Positions 24,901-39,600 of a DNA stretch of 64,000 nucleotides are shown piece by piece. The position numbers and the translations under genes were made by a program. The notes beneath the pieces are model-generated. The model did not search any database. It saw only the letters and a program-made list of their open reading frames with translations, and was not told the origin of the DNA. The stretch's first letter is position 1; each line of letters starts with the position of its first letter. The DNA is from Bugulina stolonifera (Eukaryota > Bryozoa > Gymnolaemata > Cheilostomatida > Bugulidae): positions 10,942,391-11,006,390 of the forward strand of contig OW285195.1 in NCBI GenBank assembly GCA_935421135.1. Reading direction: 5' to 3'.

Positions 24901-25671
24901 AGTGTCTTCACAAAACTAGCAAAGTAGCAATGAATATCTCCCGCCCCTGTTCTAATATGACCTTGAACTTGGACGGGAGGCTGATCGAACTCTAACAACA
25001 CAGCGATGACTCTTTACTTTTACATTGTAACTCCAGTCTACGCTGACATATCACTGTTACAGCACAGCAAAGAGAGTCTTCCCTCCACTGCACCTATCGT
25101 GGAAACACAACCGGACGTTTCAGAAATGAGTTCCAAACCTGTAGCAGAAACAGTTGATGAGATAAAACACTCTTCTGTACAGCCTCTTTCTGAATTAGCC
25201 GAGAATTTACCAGATGTTGTAACAGAACCACAGAAAAGAGAACAGGATGAAGACAAATACCAGACGAATAGCCTCAAACCTGTGGACAACAATAATGTCT
25301 GTGACAAGACATCCAGTCTTAAACAATTAGCTCCGCCTACTACCACCAAAGTAATGACATCATCCAATAATATTAGGAAGCAGTATGATCATGTGATTAG
25401 AATGTTAATCACCGTCACTGTGATATTCTCTATATGTCAGATACCAGATATGGTTGTGCAACTGATCTCTAGATTGTACGATGGTTTAGAAATAGAAGAT
25501 GAGTTAGAGATCATTGCTTATGATTTTGTTATAATCAACAGCTCAATTAACCTCTTCATCTACACAGCGACTTCTAGAAGGTTCAAAAGACAATTGGATA
25601 AAACTTTTAAATGCTGTCGAGGTAATCAAGTAGGCGCAGTAAATGGTCAAACAACGGCTGAGCAGAGTTAG
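21967..25671 (+). CDS. Class A (rhodopsin-like) G protein-coupled receptor
   Basis: Six exons with consistent phases: 21967-22084, 22429-22611, 23176-23260, 23608-23801, 24321-24481, 25063-25671 (450 codons with stop). The short N-terminus has a glycosylation site (NVT at 3-5). TM2 carries the conserved acidic residue (LLVLSVLDILVI). TM3 ends in the G-protein-coupling motif DRYISIC, split across the exon 3/4 border. A very long acidic third intracellular loop of about 100 residues fills the start of exon 6. TM6 keeps CQIP in place of CWLP. TM7 reads NSSINLFIY, so the NPxxY motif has Leu for Pro. A CC pair (KCCRG) after the last helix could be palmitoylated. The ligand cannot be deduced; a peptide or amine receptor is possible. 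The least certain border is the acceptor of exon 6 (CTGTTACAG). Confidence 0.85.
22241..22268 (-). promoter_or_regulatory. Triple AGGTCA direct repeat (DR1 spacing) in GPCR intron 1
   Basis: The plus strand reads TTGACCTTTGACCTTTGACC, then TTTAAC. On the minus strand that is three consecutive AGGTCA half-sites at 7-bp period, the spacing bound by RXR/HNF4-type nuclear receptors. It may equally be a chance heptamer microsatellite. It lies about 160 bp downstream of exon 1. Confidence 0.4.
23978..24132. repeat. TACATG/TATACA microsatellite in GPCR intron 4
   Basis: An irregular run of tacatg, tatata and gtgtac words like those at 1069 and 8400. Apparent open frames here are repeat artefacts. 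Confidence 0.75.
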
Positions 25672-26805
25672 CTCTTGTATCACACTCTAAATCTCTTCTT
25701 TACTTTCTAAATAGAATATTTTTGAATTTACAATAAATGTTATTTAAATTTATTTACATGTATGATACAAATATTATTTTGATATTAGTGAAGAGTCCCC
25801 CCCCCCCCCCCCGTATATTTTGTAATTTTTCTCTTTTGATAGCAGGTTTTTGTCCAATGTTTTGTATGCGGATTTTTGTAAATCTATGACATCACTGATT
25901 CCATTTTCTCCACTTTTCATTCGCTGTCCATTTATGAACATGAGCTGGTGCTGATCATGTGGCATTCTATAGGAATATCGTAGCAGTAACGAATAAATAT
26001 TTGTTCCACCAAATATTTTAATTTATTTTACATGTATTTTGTCAGGAAAATTGGGACATAATCAATTGGAACCTATTTTCTATAGAGTGGATAACTCCTA
26101 AACAATACTTGTACCAAGGAGTGGGCAACTCCAAAATAACTTGCATTAAGAGCGGGCAACTCCATAACTAAACTTGTACAATGCATTACAAAAATAATTC
26201 TATAACAATATTTTTATCACAATATCGATGTCGGCAATCACAGTATGATAATAGAATGTATACCTTTCAAAAAAAACGTTTGTTCTCTATTGGAAATATT
26301 TATCACTACAGTCACATAGTATAGACTAACCACAGTTCATTTATAATAGTAACTATGGGACACCTAATTAGATTGTAGTTGATGTATCTATAACAGAAAT
26401 AATACAACATGAATATAAAATTGCACAGTCAAAACATGAGACACAGTTTACATAATAGCTTAACACAATGCTAGCAGGTATATCACTCTATGTGTATATC
26501 AATATTATTAAAACAAAACCAAAATATACAATTCATGAATTTAGGAATTGTCTCCACTTAATGGTTGAGACATTGAGAAAACTACTCCTGTTCAAAATAT
26601 ACATCTCTTATAAAGATTGACAAAATTAAAAATTCTTAACAACAGAGAAAATAGGGTTTTACCAAGTATTATAGCAATAACATAAAACTAAAAGTTGAGA
26701 AGTACAATGATCACTGATAGATATCCAGAATTCACCAGTAACCATAATATATAAAGACTATTGATGCCCTTCCACCTTTGTTATTCTTACCACATGTGCA
26801 TTTGT
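25672..26805. other. Intergenic between convergent GPCR and LRR genes
   Basis: Contains a GPCR poly(A) signal (AATAAA, 25732-25737), a poly(C) run at 25798-25812, and three loose copies of a phrase like gagtgggcaactcc at about 26092, 26120 and 26152. No gene seen. Confidence 0.6.
25732..25737 (+). terminator. Poly(A) signal of GPCR gene
   Basis: AATAAA 61 bp after the stop codon of the receptor. Confidence 0.55.
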
Positions 26806-29800
26806 TTATTCACTATCAGAGCTCACCCAATCATACGCATCCAGACTGATGAGTTGTCTTCCCTCTAAGTGACTTGGCTGTTGGCAGTAAAGATGAGAGA
26901 GATTTGGTTCCTCCACTATTCCACTTACTAACCATACTTTTAGCCAGTAGAGATTCCTGCACACATAAATAATATGATTTGACAAATAAACCCTGCTCAC
27001 TGTCTAAGCTCTATTTAAATATGATGGAAGGAATTTTAATAACTTTCTTTTATGATTGTAATCATATGATTGTACAATGCACTAAATGTGGGATATTGCC
27101 ATTTTAGTAGCAAAAATTTACAAATATTTTAAACAATACATATTTGGCTTACTAGTAAATAATTTATAAATAACAACAAATTTAATAATATTGTTATGTT
27201 GTATGTTCGTCTAAACACTGCATGCACTGAAAACTATCTTTAGAAAAACCAATCCGCTGACTACATACAGTGAATAATTAATAGCTTTCTTTATTTTGAC
27301 ACTGGGTAGCTGGATATAGTAAGTACTAAAGCTACTTTATCACTATGGACATTTACTAAGGTTTTATGATATTGTAGAAAACTGACACTTTTGATATCTT
27401 GAACATAAATAATATCTAATACATTCGTCTACTGATCAAAAGTTTGAATTTTTTTCCTTTTTACTCTCCTAAGAAAAATGAAGGAACAAATTCTTAGTTT
27501 AATCTTAGGAGCGATGGTGTTATTGAAGTCACAACTACCCAGATAAATTTAAGTAATTTCAATATTCTTATTCAGATAGACTTACTAAGCACCCAGAAAT
27601 ACGAATTTCATTTATTACTGAAACATACATACACGAGATTGTGTGAAAACTACTTTAGTTTGATGTTTGTGCTCTACATACCTGTTACATTTCCATGGGT
27701 TGTTAGATAGACTGATTCTCTGTAAGTTTGGTAGGAATTGAGGGAACGTAGCTGGGAGCTCCATTAAGTTGTTTTGCATTAGATTGAGGAATTCTACTGA
27801 TCTGAGGTTGTACATTGTCAGATCATAAGTTATTAGAGATTTGGTGATAGCATGAGAGTTAACCAGATTGAGTATCCTTAATTGAGGGCTGTCAGGTAAA
27901 AGTGCCCCTTTCAGTTTAACTCCTGGAGCTAAATTATGACCAAGGTTATCTAAAGAAAAGAAAACAACATGCATCTTATCATCAGGTTATCTCCCTTGTC
28001 ATTTTTAATCATACTGAATTATTTGACCGCTTAAAAATGTGATCAATGTCGAACAATGAAAAGTTTGGCATAAAACTATTATATAATATCAACATCCCAA
28101 AAATTTTACTAATTCTTAGCATTTAATCCTTCATGATTTTTAACACCTGTTGCACTAAAAGTACATTGTATTTAAATTAAAATATATGTAGCATATTATT
28201 ATATTGATGCTAAAATTTTAACTAACTTTTAATATCAATACCATTATATTATGCTATTTAATTTAAATACTTCTAGTGAGACAGTTAGAAATTTGGAAGG
28301 ATTAAATGTACGTTATATTATTTCATCATAAAAATGAACATGTCGGCTACTTATACAGCCCAAAGCATGTGGTAAGACAGTTAAAGGAGCAATTAAAGAA
28401 ATTAACACGACATTTTCGAAACTGTTTCTGAAATCCATCTAGGATAGGACAACTCCTAAACTCTACATTCCCATAATTCATTGCAAAAACAGAACTTATT
28501 CAGCAGGTGGCTTTACTTACTCATACTGAGACTGTCTAAACTCCACAGTCCATCTATAGCCCCAGATTCTATGGCCACTATAGGATTGTTTGAGATGTCA
28601 AGCTCTCGCAGCCCTACCAGGTCTTTGAACATGTGAGAGCTCAGTCTTGTAATAACATTGAAACTTAAATCCAGCGTCTTTAACTCAGTCAGGCCACTAA
28701 AGGCTTTCTTGTGGAAATATTCTAGAACAGATTATCAAACGTAGACTGTGGTCCACGACAATCATCAATTGTGGTATAAGTATACAATTGTAGATAACTG
28801 CAGCAATGACCTGACAGTCTCCACAGGGTCATGCTCTTATGCAATTTTTAGTAAGAAAAAAGCTATTGCATCGAACAACCAATGACACAACTGATAATTC
28901 AAAGAGGTATGTCCGCATAGTTGCCTCATCTTATGCATAAACTAAAGGTTACCCTCATTCACAATATACCTACAAGAACGTAGTTCCATATGCCTGTGTG
29001 AGTTGTCTCCCTTACCTATCCTGTTGTTGTTCAGAGTAAGTCTAGTCAAATGGAGAAGTCTAGAGAAGGCTTCTTTTGGTATGTCAGAGATACTATTATG
29101 GTGAAGTTCAAGTTGCTCTAGCTGTTCCGGAAGCTTCCTTGGAACTTCAGTTAGTTTATTACCTCCCATGTACAAGACCTGTAGGAGATGAAGAGACAAC
29201 TCCTAGATGAGACTTACTGTCACTTACACATGTGTGGCCTACAGCGCACAGTCAGTAAAACTTTAAAATATTCAACCTAAAGCCATTTACATTAGTTTAG
29301 CAAAAGACCAGGCCAAATACATGAAGCTTCCCTTTCTACCTGTTGGAGCTGCATAAAAGTCGTTCAGTTAATATTTAGAATAGGGTGTCAATTACAGTAC
29401 TATCACAGTTTCCCCTTGGGCCTATTATAGACTCACTGTGAGCCACCTACGCTTCAAGCATTTTTGTGAGCTTTGGCATTGTAATTTCTCCCAAATACTG
29501 GCAGACCATTGACAGTATTTCTTATGGACTTTGGAGGTAGTGTGGAGTGTAAATTAACTAGCGTACCTTGAGCTTGCTGAGATGGCGGAAGGTTTTGTGA
29601 CCTATTTCTGTCAGCTGGTTTCGGGAGACGTCAATGCTGTCAAGATTCCTCAGTGTAGAAAAATCTTCTGATTCTAACTTCTCCATCTGATTTTCTAACA
29701 AAATTAAGAAATAGGATGATATAGTGCAGTGCCCGGAAACCTCTCAAAACAATATTGGTAAGTGACTGGTTTGTAGCTACGAAAAAACATATCATTTGTC

Positions 29801-32800
29801 TTCCTAGGCTATGTTCGTAACATCTAGCTAAGCTCAGCTCTTATAAATACATTGTAAATTTAACTAACCGGCCAAATTGAGTTGTCGTAGAACACGGGAG
29901 ATTCCCTCTGGTACAGCTTTCAGACTACAGTTTGATAAACTTAGACTCTCAAGTTTCTTACTTGGTATTTTAAGTACTGTCAAGTCTCTCAAGTCATTGG
30001 AATCAAGGAATAAGTATTGTAACTCAGCCTGCGCCATAAACATAAACGTTTAGTGATTCATGCATTGGATTTTATTGTGTGATAAAATCCTATGTACAGT
30101 TGTCAACTAATTGATGGTTATTAAATTCATTAACTAAATGTATATTGAATAAAGTCACCATTGCTTATATACAGGTCATTATATTAATAGGAGTGTACAT
30201 ATACAACCCTACAGTATTGCATTACTCATAATGCTAAGACAGGATGTAAAAGGCTGTAATAGTCTCAACAGTCAACACAATCAGGTCATTAAACGTATTA
30301 TGTGAAAATACAATAGAGAAGACACCTCTATATATACATAATCATATATTATAATACATCAAGTCCTACAAAGAAGACAATTCCAAATATGCATAAAAAA
30401 TCCTATTCGCACTGTCATATTTACCTGTCGTTTGAATGAGTCGGCAGCGATCAGCGTTAAGTCATTATTAGCTAGCTGTAGATATCTCAGCTTCCTGTTT
30501 TGGAAAAATGTTTCAGCCGTGATGTCCTGCAAGATGCATAACTTGTAAGTATCATTATAGTGTTTTATCCACATTGTCTATAAACTCACAATCAGAGTAA
30601 ACAATTTGTACATGTATTTCACCGATTAAACATTTTTGCTGAAAAATATTTTAAAAGTTATCTGAACATTTTAATGCTTACTGCTTAGTATGATTATGTT
30701 GAATGAAAATTATAATAATTATTGCTCTGAATTTAATTTTGTATTATATTCTGGTCTCACAGACTCACTTTGATACGGTTGTCCTTCAAGTTGAGAGTTT
30801 TGAGTATCCTCATCTTCTGGAAGAGACCTTCTATCTTTACAATGTGACTATCTTGTAATGTTAGATGTTCCAGCCTCTTTCTGGTTGGTTCAAATACTTC
30901 TCCCTTCAACTAAATAATAAATAGTACATACATAGTATGTAACACTACAACGGATCTATTTTTTGTTGAAGCATACAACAGGTGATTGCGATTTCATCAA
31001 GCGTATAGCAGATATTTTATTATATCAAGTGTTGTATTCAATCTGACTAAAAGTTCTGCCACATAACATTGAGTTCAAACCTCCCCCTCCCCCCCCCCCC
31101 GCCTCTGTCTCTCCTATAAGTAATTTTTAAAGTCTTTTTTTCTGTCAATAGTATTTCTGCAAAGTGGAAACATTTACCTGTATCAATACATCATTCAGTA
31201 AAGTCAATAAACATCTCTGCTAATGATACAGAATTACTATTATATACTAAAGTCACAATGCCTCTAGACCTCAATTATCCAACCTCTTCAAGTACGATGT
31301 AAGGATTAAAAGAGTAGGGCGTGGGTATTTCCATGAGCTGTTTCTATTGGGAAACTTTGTAAACATGTTCAACTAAGTTAACAACATATAAATTATATTA
31401 ATATAGCTAATTCAGAGTTCATAGAAACAGGATACAGCAATAAATACTTTCAGGCATATTTAGTTTCACCATAATTAGAATGAACTTTTAATATTACATC
31501 TTCAAGCCATACTAGTGTGATAATTATTATAGTTAACTACACAATCAGCCAAATTAATTGAATCTAATTCTATTTTTACACTATTGATGTTGTGCAACTT
31601 CACTTCACATAATAATTGTATTAAACTAACGAATCTAATAATTATTCCCACAGCAAGTTCATCAGCATCGCAATTAGTCTGTGCACTAGTCCTAGCTAGG
31701 ATGTTCCCATGAATACAGAAATTCTCTCCGTATAGCACGTGTTGTATAAAATATTGCTACACAAGACATCCATAATATATTCTATGATGTTCCACGATAT
31801 TTTTATAGTCTTTAGAATTGGTTAGCACAAAGACTGTAATGATATTTCCATTTACAATGTACTATCAATAGAAAGTTGTCTTCTCTCTATCACTTAAAAT
31901 ATAAAGAAGAGGAAAGACAACTACTACTCTTGGCTTATAAATTTGGTGCCAGTTACCACCATGAGATGGTTGCCAAAAACTTTAATTAATTACTGGAATT
32001 GAGAGTATAGTAAAAGTCGAAAAGGTATAATACAGTATGCATGAACTGATCTGATGCCTGAGTTTCTACAGGAAATAATTATAGAAGAACTAGCACTAGA
32101 GCTTACTACATTGCTATAGAATACACAGATTCTTACGTCTGAGAGGTTGTTGCTGCTAAGATCTAAAGCATTCAACACCTTCTGCTGAGAGAATGCCTGC
32201 TTGTCAATGCTAGAGATGTCATTGTTACCTAGCAACAGCTTCCGTAATTCTGGAAAGCCAGCTAGCGTTTTATTGGTCAGCTCACCTAAGTTGTTATCCT
32301 GCAATATAAACCCAAGTCAAGAACAGCATTATTTCTTGAGTATCATAAAATGAAATCGATATAAAGATCTAACATGAGGCTGCATGCATACATGTATATT
32401 ATTCTACATATTTTACTCTTCATATTTCTATTTTAGCTAGCTATGAACTCGTTAGAATGGACATATCATACTGCAGTGACGAAGTAGGCCAATTATTTTA
32501 GGCCTCAATTTTAATATCTACAAGGGAATTGGCCGTATTAACAACTACACTCGTATTGACCTAATTACCCCTGACGTAAGTAATGATTATAAGAAAGGAA
32601 GAAATTATATTTGATTATTAAAAATTGGTCTCATGGGAGTTTTACTAGATATGTACAGCACCACTGGTAGCCTACAGCGTATACTTATAAGGATAATATG
32701 AAAAATATTAGCAAACGTTCGTGTATGATTTATTATTTAATTATTATTCAGTATTATTCAATGCTTTCTGCTCAAATCTAATTTATACAATATTATTACA

Positions 32801-33610
32801 AAACTTTTAGCTCTGTAGCTGCAAGAGATAAACTTCAACTTCAACACAAAGCAAACAGGCAGTATAATTGTTGAATTTGCAGTAGAATAGTACATTCAAA
32901 CTATACGAGTATTATCATCCAGGTGAGGCTGCAAACATGTGACCTTTTAATGGAACACTGATACTAAGCGTTCTAAATGTCTTCCTGCTTGGCCATGTGG
33001 GTGTCTCAGTTGTGTAAAGTACATTGCAGTCAACCGCAACAGCTCTGACTGTTTTGACAAAGGTCAATCAGTCCAACTATCATTGTGGGAGGTCGAGCAT
33101 TGTGATGCTCCAACCTTTGGAACATATTTTGTTTTTTGTTTAGTTTGGAACTTGGACTACAAGATCTTTTACTAAAGTCAACAAGCTATAGTTTATACTT
33201 TGTAAGGAACATGTCGTCACCAAACAAGAAAAAAGGAAGAGTTAAGCGCCTTGCTCTTTTCACTTCTCAAGATTTGTGGTTTAAGCAATAAGTTTCAAAG
33301 CCTGGTATAACTTACAGAGCGAATATAAATAATTGCAATGTTTATGTGACGGTTTAATGGAGGTTTAGGGATATAAAAGAGCCAATTAGAAATAAAGCTC
33401 TGCTGAAATTCTCACCTGGAAGTCTATATTCCTTACATCTTCGGTAAGGTCTGAAGGAAGGGTGGCGTAGTTGTAGCCCCTACAGAAGAGACTCTGGTAG
33501 TAGCAGGGACACACTCTACTACACCTCACCACTCTGGTAGAAGGATAATAGCTAGCTGCTGCTACACACAGCAATGTGTATAATATAAGCACACACAACT
33601 TCATCATCAT
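26806..33610 (-). CDS. Secreted leucine-rich-repeat protein with N- and C-caps
   Basis: Ten exons with consistent phases: 33610-33416, 32298-32137, 30909-30769, 30526-30425, 30028-29869, 29694-29567, 29178-29016, 28721-28521, 27949-27682, 26956-26806 (557 codons with stop). The start MMMKLCVLILYTLLC is a signal peptide. Exon 1 then encodes a cysteine-rich N-cap (CSRVCPCYYQSLFC). Exons 2-9 encode about 15 leucine-rich repeats (for example LRKLLLGNNDI, LDLSSNNL, LKTLNLKDNRI). The C-cap is NPWKCNRNLYWLKVWL with a later YCQQPSHL. No membrane segment or anchor signal follows, so it is predicted secreted, like chondroadherin or slit-type matrix proteins. An extra in-phase repeat exon in the two large first introns cannot be excluded. 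The stop codon overlaps an AATAAA (26805-26810). Confidence 0.85.
31874..31922. repeat. Inverted AGTTGTCTTCTCT motif pair
   Basis: agttgtcttctctc (31874-31887) is faced by agaagaggaaagacaact (31905-31922), an imperfect hairpin. Intronic in the LRR gene; the same motif family as 5135 and 54710. Confidence 0.65.
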
Positions 33611-36600
33611 ACAGTGTAGTTATCTCCTTCTTTGACGTCTTTATTCCGTAACCTACAGCAGTTATGAATTATTAAATAAACTGCACAATGTTATGCCTGG
33701 GAGTGTATTTTGAGCTTGATTGTATACGATAATTCAACCAGATCACCTTTTCGAAAAATTCAAATATTGCATATGTATTTACTTGCACTGAGAATTACTC
33801 TCAGCCTGAAAACCAGATAGTGACATCCCTAAATAATCTACATTTATACTAAGATGGAGGAAGGTCTTATGCCATAGTCTGAGCTCCAGATTTCCATATG
33901 TCCAGTGACTTTAATATAACAATTATAGTACAAGTAGCTGTCATGTCTCTTAGATGACTTGGTACTCAAGCTGTGCAATTATGCCTTAATTATATGTGAT
34001 TGAATGTAAATGTATGAGCAAAACATGATTAGGAGGTATTTTTAGAGCTCAGTGCATTACTGGGTAGCTAATTTACGTCTAGCCAGCGATATCTACCTCA
34101 TGTCACCTTAGAAATTCAAACAATATGACACTATTGCTTTTAAAATCTTCAAACTAAATGGCTGCTAAGGCCCGGCATCCTTTGCAGAGCACAATGCAGA
34201 TGATTACCTAACTGTACACTCTTTCTACTTATGCAGGAGTTGAGAGTTGTCTTCTCTCTGTTAGATAATCTACGTGTATGTCTAGATTACTATTAGTTCA
34301 TGATTCTTATCTGCAACATTATCAGTTCATCCTTGGCCACTTACATGTAAGTGTGCTAAGATAATTGTGATTTTATTAAAAATCAATTATGCAACCGATA
34401 TGACCAAATCTACATGTAATGGTAAAGTATTATATAAGATACTCCTCAATTCACATTATGACATGCATAGCGTGATAATGTGGTATAATGAGAATGCTGG
34501 TTGCTCTTTCTCTATAGCCTAAATTCTTATATTATGCTTAAAATTAATTAAGAAGGGTGTGCATCCTCCAGCAAAAAAGACTGCCAAAAACACTAGCAAT
34601 AATCATCTTTATGTTGTAACTGTTCTGTGAGACATTATGCTTATGACAAATGCGTTTGAACCTAAGTTTTTCTGTTCTCGCGTTTTTATCCATTATTGAT
34701 TATGCATTAAAGAATAATTATAAATATTGTCTTACTGCCTAAGCTGCACATTTGAGAACATTTTGGGTTGGATAGTTAAAAGTATCTTAATCAGAAATGT
34801 CCACATCCATAAGTAGGTTGAAGGCCTCTCTTTGAGTTTGCAAGCCCTAAAAGTGTTGACTTTATTGAAGTAACCTTCGTACTTGTAATCGGCATTTACT
34901 TATAATTGACGCTCGTTAAATCTTAGTTTACATTTGGGATTTACAAATGGTTCAGACAAAAACGCTCTCTGGTTACCTAAGAAGTAAACTCTGGGACAGG
35001 AGGGGTATCGTTCAGCTTAAAAACAAAATATTGCACTGCTTGCAACCTATATAGTATAGACTGAGAGATTGCAGTTGGCTTGGAAAAATACAATGTGCTC
35101 TAGTCATAGAAATGCAAGTGTGTAGAGCTGGATGTGGTGTACATGACTTGTAACATATTCCAGACTTCAGGGAAATTGGTCTACGAGTTGTTATACAATT
35201 AAATATAATGAGCTAATGCTGAGGACGTAGCCCAAGTTCTAACGTACGTCTCTTGCACGCCTGTCAGGTAACAGCAAAAACAATGATCAATTTCTCCCTT
35301 ATTTACATTTGGGCACATTGCCAAGAGCTGTTTTGTACAAAATGTTCAAGAACCTCACAACCCTCACATTGATCTCTTTACAAGCTCATTATAAACCACA
35401 GACATAGATAAACTTATCATATTATCTCAATATCTTTATCTTCCTTACACATATATGTACATCTAAGTCAACATCTTCGTGTGAAATGCAAATGTGTGCC
35501 TGTGGGCTATATTTTACATGCATATATTGTACTAGATAACAAGCTACGTACATGCAGGTTGAAGTTTTAGCATATTTATATAAATAACACTAAAACTGAT
35601 AAACTAATATTGGTGATAAGCTCCGCCTGTGATCTGCTCACAAGTGAGTAATCAATGCCTAACATGTAGGCGTCTCAAGATACAAATCATGCATACAAAT
35701 TTTTTCTAATGAAAATTGACTTTGAATGGAGTTATTGCCCCCTACCCTGTTCAAGTTGACCGCAGTACAGGTAGCCAAGCCTACAACAAGTATACCACTA
35801 CTTATAATAGTCATCCATTCAAAAATTAAAAAGCTCTCTCAGCGAATTATGAGTTGGGATATTCAACTTTCCAGTCAAAGATAAAATGCTCTTACATCAA
35901 TTTTAGTCAAATTCCTGCTTTAGTAGACTTTTAGCCTAATTAGTAGCACCAAAATCATTTACTTGTTACTTTCTAAAACTGAGGTACTGAGAATTCTTCT
36001 GCTTTCATTTATCATTCAGACTTTCAAAGGTTAAACTTTTAAACTTCTCTTTTCTCTAGTTTTTGCTCAAAGTGTAAATCCTTTGAAGATTGGATTAGTT
36101 TGAAATTGGAAGCAGAAAGTAGAAGTTCTGCATGCGATTATATCCAGATATTGTATGAAGCAGTAAACCCCATGTGCTTTTGTTTACATGCAGTGCAAAA
36201 GTTTCTAATTGGCTGACGCAAGTTATGGATTTTATACAGAGTTACATAATTACTCTAGCAATAATTCTAATTTATAAATCTTCTCATGCAAAGCAACCTC
36301 ATTCTTAATTCACTGTTAACTGCAAAGTCAGCATTTCATATATTGCTGCTTACAGCATTCCCGGCAGCAAACCTGGACGTAAGGTAATTTATTAAGAATT
36401 ATGCAATTCTGCCCCAATAACTAAGACTGTATTGTATCATAATTTAGCTATTACTTGTAATAGAATTAATACCCTGAGAAATAGCATGAGATCTTATACA
36501 ATTGGTAAATAGGAGACTAAGGCTATATTTTAAAGAATATAATGTGCTATGGAGATGCTCTCACCTACTTCAAGAGTCAATAAAATTTCTTAAACAATCT

Positions 36601-39600
36601 GCTTTAACAAACTATACAGCCTTCTTCCTACAATGGCCGCTCAATCTAATAATGAAAGGGGCGGTGGAGCTGCTTTAGGCCGTAAATGCTGTCTGCTATA
36701 TAATAATTATTATCAGGTATATCCTGTGTAATATAATTACAAAGTACAATACTCTACAATTCGTGGGTATATTCTGGTGTTGACCTTAAGTTATCTAGCA
36801 CTGCTACATGTATAACAGCTAGTCTAACATTTTAAGTTATTAAATTATGGATATGTCATTATACAATGAGCTCTAATTATAACGGCTTACCTAACTAGAG
36901 GTCATATTCGTAAGGGACTGACTACTTACTACATATTATAGTACATCTCTATAACCTGGCTAATGCAGTCTTTAGGTCCACATGTACATGCAAGCAGGTC
37001 TGAATTCATTGCCCATAGAAAAGGTAGCCTATACAATTAAGTGCTCTCACAAGGCAGAAGAACACGATACAAGGGTAGTGATAATGACATTTACAAATAT
37101 AATGTACTGAACATGTCATATCGATGACATCTGTTGCAAGGTGCCCAAGGTGTCTGTGGTCGAACGAAGGATTTCTGCCATGTCATCCGTAATACACTTT
37201 AGTTAGTCCATAAAATTGAGGTTCAAAACATCTCTACTTCAAAAATACAAAATCAATTAGGATATGAAACGATAAATAATATGTTTAATTGGGAAGTTGA
37301 TCAGCCAGTCTCTTTGTGAATCATGATCATTATTTTGTAACGATTCTTTTGAAATTTAGAATATTCGCACTGGTCAGTGAGCACAGCACAAAGATCTTTT
37401 ATTCTGCTTACATAATATTAATCATTCATTTAGAGACAACATTATTTTGAAGCTCTTTGTTATCTGAATAAATATTGTGCCCTATGGCTACTTCTCCAAG
37501 CTGTTGAGAATTCATACATACATACAGTGTATGTTATTTCATTGATACTTCTACTTAATACCGCTGTTCAGTTCTTTTTTATTTGCACAAACAATTTATT
37601 TCCTTAACCTGCAAGTACAGCAATGATTGCATATGTCACCCATAATTGATTCCAAATTTCTGTTTTACCCAGCTCTGACGGTTTGAGTTTGGTGCATTCC
37701 TCCCTCCCCACCTCTTTCTACGTCTTGGACATGTTCAAAGGGTACACCAATCTTCTACAAAAATCTTCTGTCTTCAGGGAGTGCTAATTTGATTTGCTGC
37801 ATGCGGTTCATCTAACCGCAATGTACTATGAACTGGAGCTAAGGCTAAGGACTAAGTCTGTTGAGCTCAGTAAAGCAGATCATGGAGCTACCAAGTCTCC
37901 AACAAGATATGCATCCATTCCTTGGAACTTAACTATTGCAAGGATTCAGTTTGTAGTTGCAATGGCACACTACGCTTTTTTAGAAATCACTACGGCAATT
38001 TAATTTGCAACCTGCGCCAGGTAAATCTCTCACCTGTATCTCACCTGTCTCCGCTCTGCCCTGTGCGGTTAACGGGTGTCTGCCGGAGACTAAGCAACCT
38101 GAGCCAGGTAAAGTTGTCGCAAAAGCATCTCTCGAAAAGTATGATATCATCGTTGAAATCTAACCATTATTGTATTACAAATAACATTTTATAATTAATA
38201 TCATAGAAGCAGCTGGTAGCATTAGAAGCTTCTCTTGTTTACTTAGACTAGATGTAGATGACTTAAAGTTGACAATAAATTAGGTGATACAAGTTAATAT
38301 TGTTACAAGAAATGATGAAAACAATACCATTGATTTGTGTAACAAAGTCATATAATCCATGCAATGCTTTAGATGTTTATGAAATGACAATCTCTGTTTG
38401 GAATAAAACAATAGTTAGGATGGGTGTCTACTATACACATTGTTTATGGATATGTGTATTATTCATTTGGCTTTGTAAGATTAGATTGTTATACTTGTAA
38501 TTGTTTGCTGGAGCAGATGCAATGTCAAATGTTATCACACATTGTGAGCCTGTGTGACTAAGCTTTGAAATATATACACGTACCATCAATTATTGCGATC
38601 AGAATTATCTTTTTCTGAAGATATCTGGATCTCAAACTACCGCTATTACCGACATGCAAGGCAAGACAACAAGGGAGTACATTGAATACTTGTGGAATCA
38701 ATTTGGTTGGCAATGAAGTTTCTGCGAAATTTAAAGTGCAACTCTATCAATATCTTACGTGCTACCAATAACAAACAAGGGGATAAATTTCCCATAATGC
38801 ACCACAACATAACACTAAGCCTCTGTAGCCACTGGCATTAATGGAAGTTTTGAGCTACAAAACTGCTGACACCCCCAACCCAATTATCTCAACTGGAAAC
38901 CAGGAAACTGAAGCTATTTCAAATTTTATACAAAAATCTTTAAAAATGTATAGTGTACAAAATCTAATTCGTTTTTTATTGCTGAAAGAGGTAACCAACT
39001 GTGCTAACAATTCATTATATCCACAGTTTAGTGGATACAACACTTCTGGTGGGAAAACTGTTATACTGTGTATATGGGTACATTACCCTACATACATGTA
39101 CATGTACATGTATGTAGGGTAATGACATCCATCTACGCGCAGTGCAAACAGAACCCAAATAAGCTAAACTATTTTACCACAGAAATTCCACAGCAGACTT
39201 AAATTATAAATTTGTTAAATTGTTGAAATAGTAAAGTTTTCTACTTACAATGTACTTTTTCTTCCAACTCTCACTGCTTTGTGTAATCCTTATGATGTAT
39301 AAAATCCAAGAATATAACTTAATCTACTCAAACAATCAGTTACACGCGAGACTATACCATTTTATAAGCATATATTTCCAATCTAACAGCATAGTGTATC
39401 ACTCAACCAGCAATAACTCTGATAGTACTCCTATTTTAACTCCAACCTGGACTTGCTCAAGTGCCTTCCTACAGAATGAACTACGTTATGCATCTCTGTA
39501 ACACAGAGCCTGTAATTGTTGTGCATAATGCCAACAGCCAATCATTTTAGCTCTTGCATTGTTGCAATGGATATAGGAGTTGTGCGCCCCCAGCTATAAC

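Noticed and set aside
37871..38025. Cysteine-rich open segment followed by donor-like GTAAAT
   Set aside because: Eight cysteines and a possible donor, but no acceptor of quality, no partner exons and no recognisable domain.
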